From a virus: DNA of 49,846 bases. A program made the position numbers and the translations under genes. Shown here in pieces: positions 48,014 to 49,846 of the stretch (its first letter is position 1; each line of letters opens with the position of its first letter). Where the stretch lies: the IMG/VR virus record IMGVR_UViG_3300035010_000006, positions 1 to 49,846 of that record. One strand, given 5' to 3'. The notes beneath the pieces are model-generated. The model ran no database searches. It was not told where the DNA came from and saw only the letters and a list, made by a program, of their open reading frames with translations.

Positions 48014-49846
48014 ATGGCCGCCCGCATCGACGACCTCATGGTCCTCGGCCAGAACATCTCCAAGACCGACCTGGCGAAGTACCTTCGCGACCGCGAGGCG
48101 GTGCTGCCGCGCGACTTCGGCGGCCTCGGCGACGGCGCCGCCAACGACCGCGCCGCCATCCAAGCCTGCTTCGACCGCGCCGCGGCGGACGGCAAGTTCG
48201 CAGTGATCCCGCCCGGCACCTGGAACGTCGACGCCGGCGTCACGCTCGGCGGCGGCGCGCGCGGGCTGATCATGCAAGGCGTGATCCAGTACACCGGCGC
48301 CGCGAACGCGCCGGCCACCGTGCTGACGCTCGGCGACGGCGGCACGGTCCGCAACGGCGAGAAGCTCTACCTCAACCTGCAGGTCACTAGGCAGATCCAG
48401 TCCGACTGGGCCAGCGAGGTCGACATCGGCATCCTCGCCCGCAACCTTGACTCCTCGCTGCTCGACCTCCGCCTGGTCTCAGGCTTCACGATCGGGCTGC
48501 GGACGCTGGGCGACGGCCGCGGCTTCGAGGACACCACGCTGATCCTCGGGCGCATCCTGAACAACCGCTACGGTCTCGACGCGCACTGCGCCACCGCCAC
48601 GGCCTGGAACACCTCGATCCGCTACTATGGCGGCCACTTCGCCTGCGCCACCGGGATCAACCCAACGCTCGACCGCTTCGGGGTGCGCTTCTCGCGGCAG
48701 GCTGGGGCCTACAACAACCACAACCGGCACATCTTCGACGGGCCGAATTTCGAATTGCGCCAGCTCGACCCGAACCTCGCCATCCCCTTCCTGAACGAGA
48801 CCAGCGGCACGGCGATCATCGCGCGCGGGATGCGCATGGAGGCCTGCTCGCCGACCGCGGCCCGGCACACCGGGGCGGCGACGGACTGCGAGTACGAAGT
48901 GGCCTGGGCGCAGACCTACGGCATCGGCATCGACTACACCGCGACGGCGACCCGGGCCGGCAACGCCGTCTACAACCGCCACCGCGCGCCGGCCTCGCGG
49001 CTGACCCGCCTGCTGGCCAACATCCCGAACCTCCGCGCCGCCGCCTTCCGCCACAGCAACACCGAGATCGGCGTGGAGGGGGCCTGCATCATCGCGACCT
49101 CCACGACGACCGAGACCACCATGGCGGCGCTGTCCTGGAACGGGTTGGACGGCATCGCCGCGACCGGGCGGGGGCTGCTGCTGAACGCCAACCGCGGGGT
49201 GGCCTTCGTGGTACAGACCACGCACGCGAAGGAGTTCGCGCTGGCGCATTGGCTGGTGGGCGGCGCCGATGGCGGCCGGCTCTGCGTCCGCTGCTTCGAC
49301 GGCGCCGGCACCGTGCGGGAGAACCAGCCGCAGGACACGCTCGCCTCCGGCACCACCATGCAGTGGGACACCGCGTCGAAGAGCTGGCAGGCGGGTGCTG
49401 TGATGCAGGACAGCTCGCTCAACCGGCGGCAGACGGTGCGGCTGGGGCCGGGCGTGGCCTTCGCGCAGATCGGGATCATCGGCTTCGACGGGCAGATCGA
49501 GCTCGAGGCGCTGCGACTCTACGGCCTGCCGGAGGATGCGCCCGCGGTGCTCTACGGCTGCCCGTCGCTGCCGGCCGGGACGCGGACGCTGGCGCTGGAG
49601 ACCAGCTGGGACCTCCCGAGCCTCGGGCCCGGCGCGACGGCGAATTTCGACGTCACCGTGCCGGGTGCGCGACGGGGCGACTTCGCGGATGCGTCGCTCG
49701 ACACCAGCAGCATCGCCTTCGTTCTGGACTGCCATGTGTGGAGCAACAACAGCGTGCGCGTGACGGTCAGGAACGTCAGCGCCTCGACGGTGGACCTTGC
49801 CACGGCGCCGCTGGCGGTGCAGGTGGTGAAGCGCCGCATGCCATAG
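48014..49846 (+). CDS. Tail spike protein with pectate-lyase fold
   Basis: 610 residues with GGAGG before the ATG. The opening ~35 residues should bind the virion. Then DFGGLGDGAANDRAAIQACF and GKFAVIPPGTWNVDAGVTLG form the start of a pectate-lyase-3 type right-handed beta-helix, used by tail spikes that bind or cut host polysaccharide. Beta-rich repeats continue to ~430, with a separate C-terminal domain (SLPAGTRTLALETSWDLPSL). No catalytic residues can be assigned by eye. The stop is the last codon of the window, so the gene is complete. Confidence 0.85.
   Translation: MAARIDDLMVLGQNISKTDLAKYLRDREAVLPRDFGGLGDGAANDRAAIQACFDRAAADGKFAVIPPGTWNVDAGVTLGGGARGLIMQGVIQYTGAANAPATVLTLGDGGTVRNGEKLYLNLQVTRQIQSDWASEVDIGILARNLDSSLLDLRLVSGFTIGLRTLGDGRGFEDTTLILGRILNNRYGLDAHCATATAWNTSIRYYGGHFACATGINPTLDRFGVRFSRQAGAYNNHNRHIFDGPNFELRQLDPNLAIPFLNETSGTAIIARGMRMEACSPTAARHTGAATDCEYEVAWAQTYGIGIDYTATATRAGNAVYNRHRAPASRLTRLLANIPNLRAAAFRHSNTEIGVEGACIIATSTTTETTMAALSWNGLDGIAATGRGLLLNANRGVAFVVQTTHAKEFALAHWLVGGADGGRLCVRCFDGAGTVRENQPQDTLASGTTMQWDTASKSWQAGAVMQDSSLNRRQTVRLGPGVAFAQIGIIGFDGQIELEALRLYGLPEDAPAVLYGCPSLPAGTRTLALETSWDLPSLGPGATANFDVTVPGARRGDFADASLDTSSIAFVLDCHVWSNNSVRVTVRNVSASTVDLATAPLAVQVVKRRMP

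Overview
The window is GC-rich DNA, most likely from an alphaproteobacterium. Acetobacteraceae such as Roseomonas-like bacteria are my best guess, from GC-rich codon use and the gene families present; no host housekeeping gene is visible to confirm it. Almost all of it is one large siphovirus-type prophage, preceded by the end of an IS1380-family element and a remarkable Argonaute-like gene. No tRNA, rRNA, CRISPR array or clear attachment site was seen.

Left edge (1-4206): the end of an IS1380 transposase, then a 1141-residue protein fusing an AlbA_2 (Schlafen-type) domain and a GHKL-ATPase-like domain to a complete prokaryotic Argonaute half (N/L1/L2 or APAZ-like, MID, PIWI). The MID guide-binding residues are kept and the PIWI catalytic aspartates are lost. 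This is the best candidate for an undescribed system in the window. Next, on the minus strand, is a four-gene recombinase cassette (6666 down to 4207: small protein, DUF2924, large serine recombinase, HTH protein), each gene overlapping the next by 4 bp.

Early region (6784-26503), plus strand: an unrecognised gene pair, an ECF-like sigma factor, an excisionase-type HTH protein, then a tightly overlapping replication and recombination operon (resolvase-like nuclease, AAA ATPase, DUF669, PD-(D/E)XK nuclease with Fe-S cysteines, sigma-like regulator, DEAH helicase, DUF6511, Prim-Pol/helicase). Octamer repeats follow that could be an origin. Then come a DUF6456 protein cut short by a stop codon, two tandem ParB-methyltransferases (the second frameshifted), a DUF488 pair that looks like cargo, and a DUF3489 protein.

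Late region (26630-49846): packaging and head genes (small and large terminase, gpW-like joiner, portal, a structural protein, a protease-capsid fusion, DUF2190), lysis or internal virion candidates, head-tail connectors, tail tube, tail chaperones with a canonical -1 slippery heptamer (GGGAAAC), tape measure, tail tip proteins, a J-like protein with a frameshift near its end, and a pectate-lyase-fold tail spike. Two minus-strand cargo islands interrupt the tail operon: DUF4238 plus a PemK-like/Phd toxin-antitoxin, and a second, stand-alone AlbA_2-ATPase protein.

Three genes carry disabling changes (a nonsense codon and two frameshifts), so the prophage may be decaying, or the assembly may contain errors. 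Function calls rest on reading motifs by eye; no database search was run.
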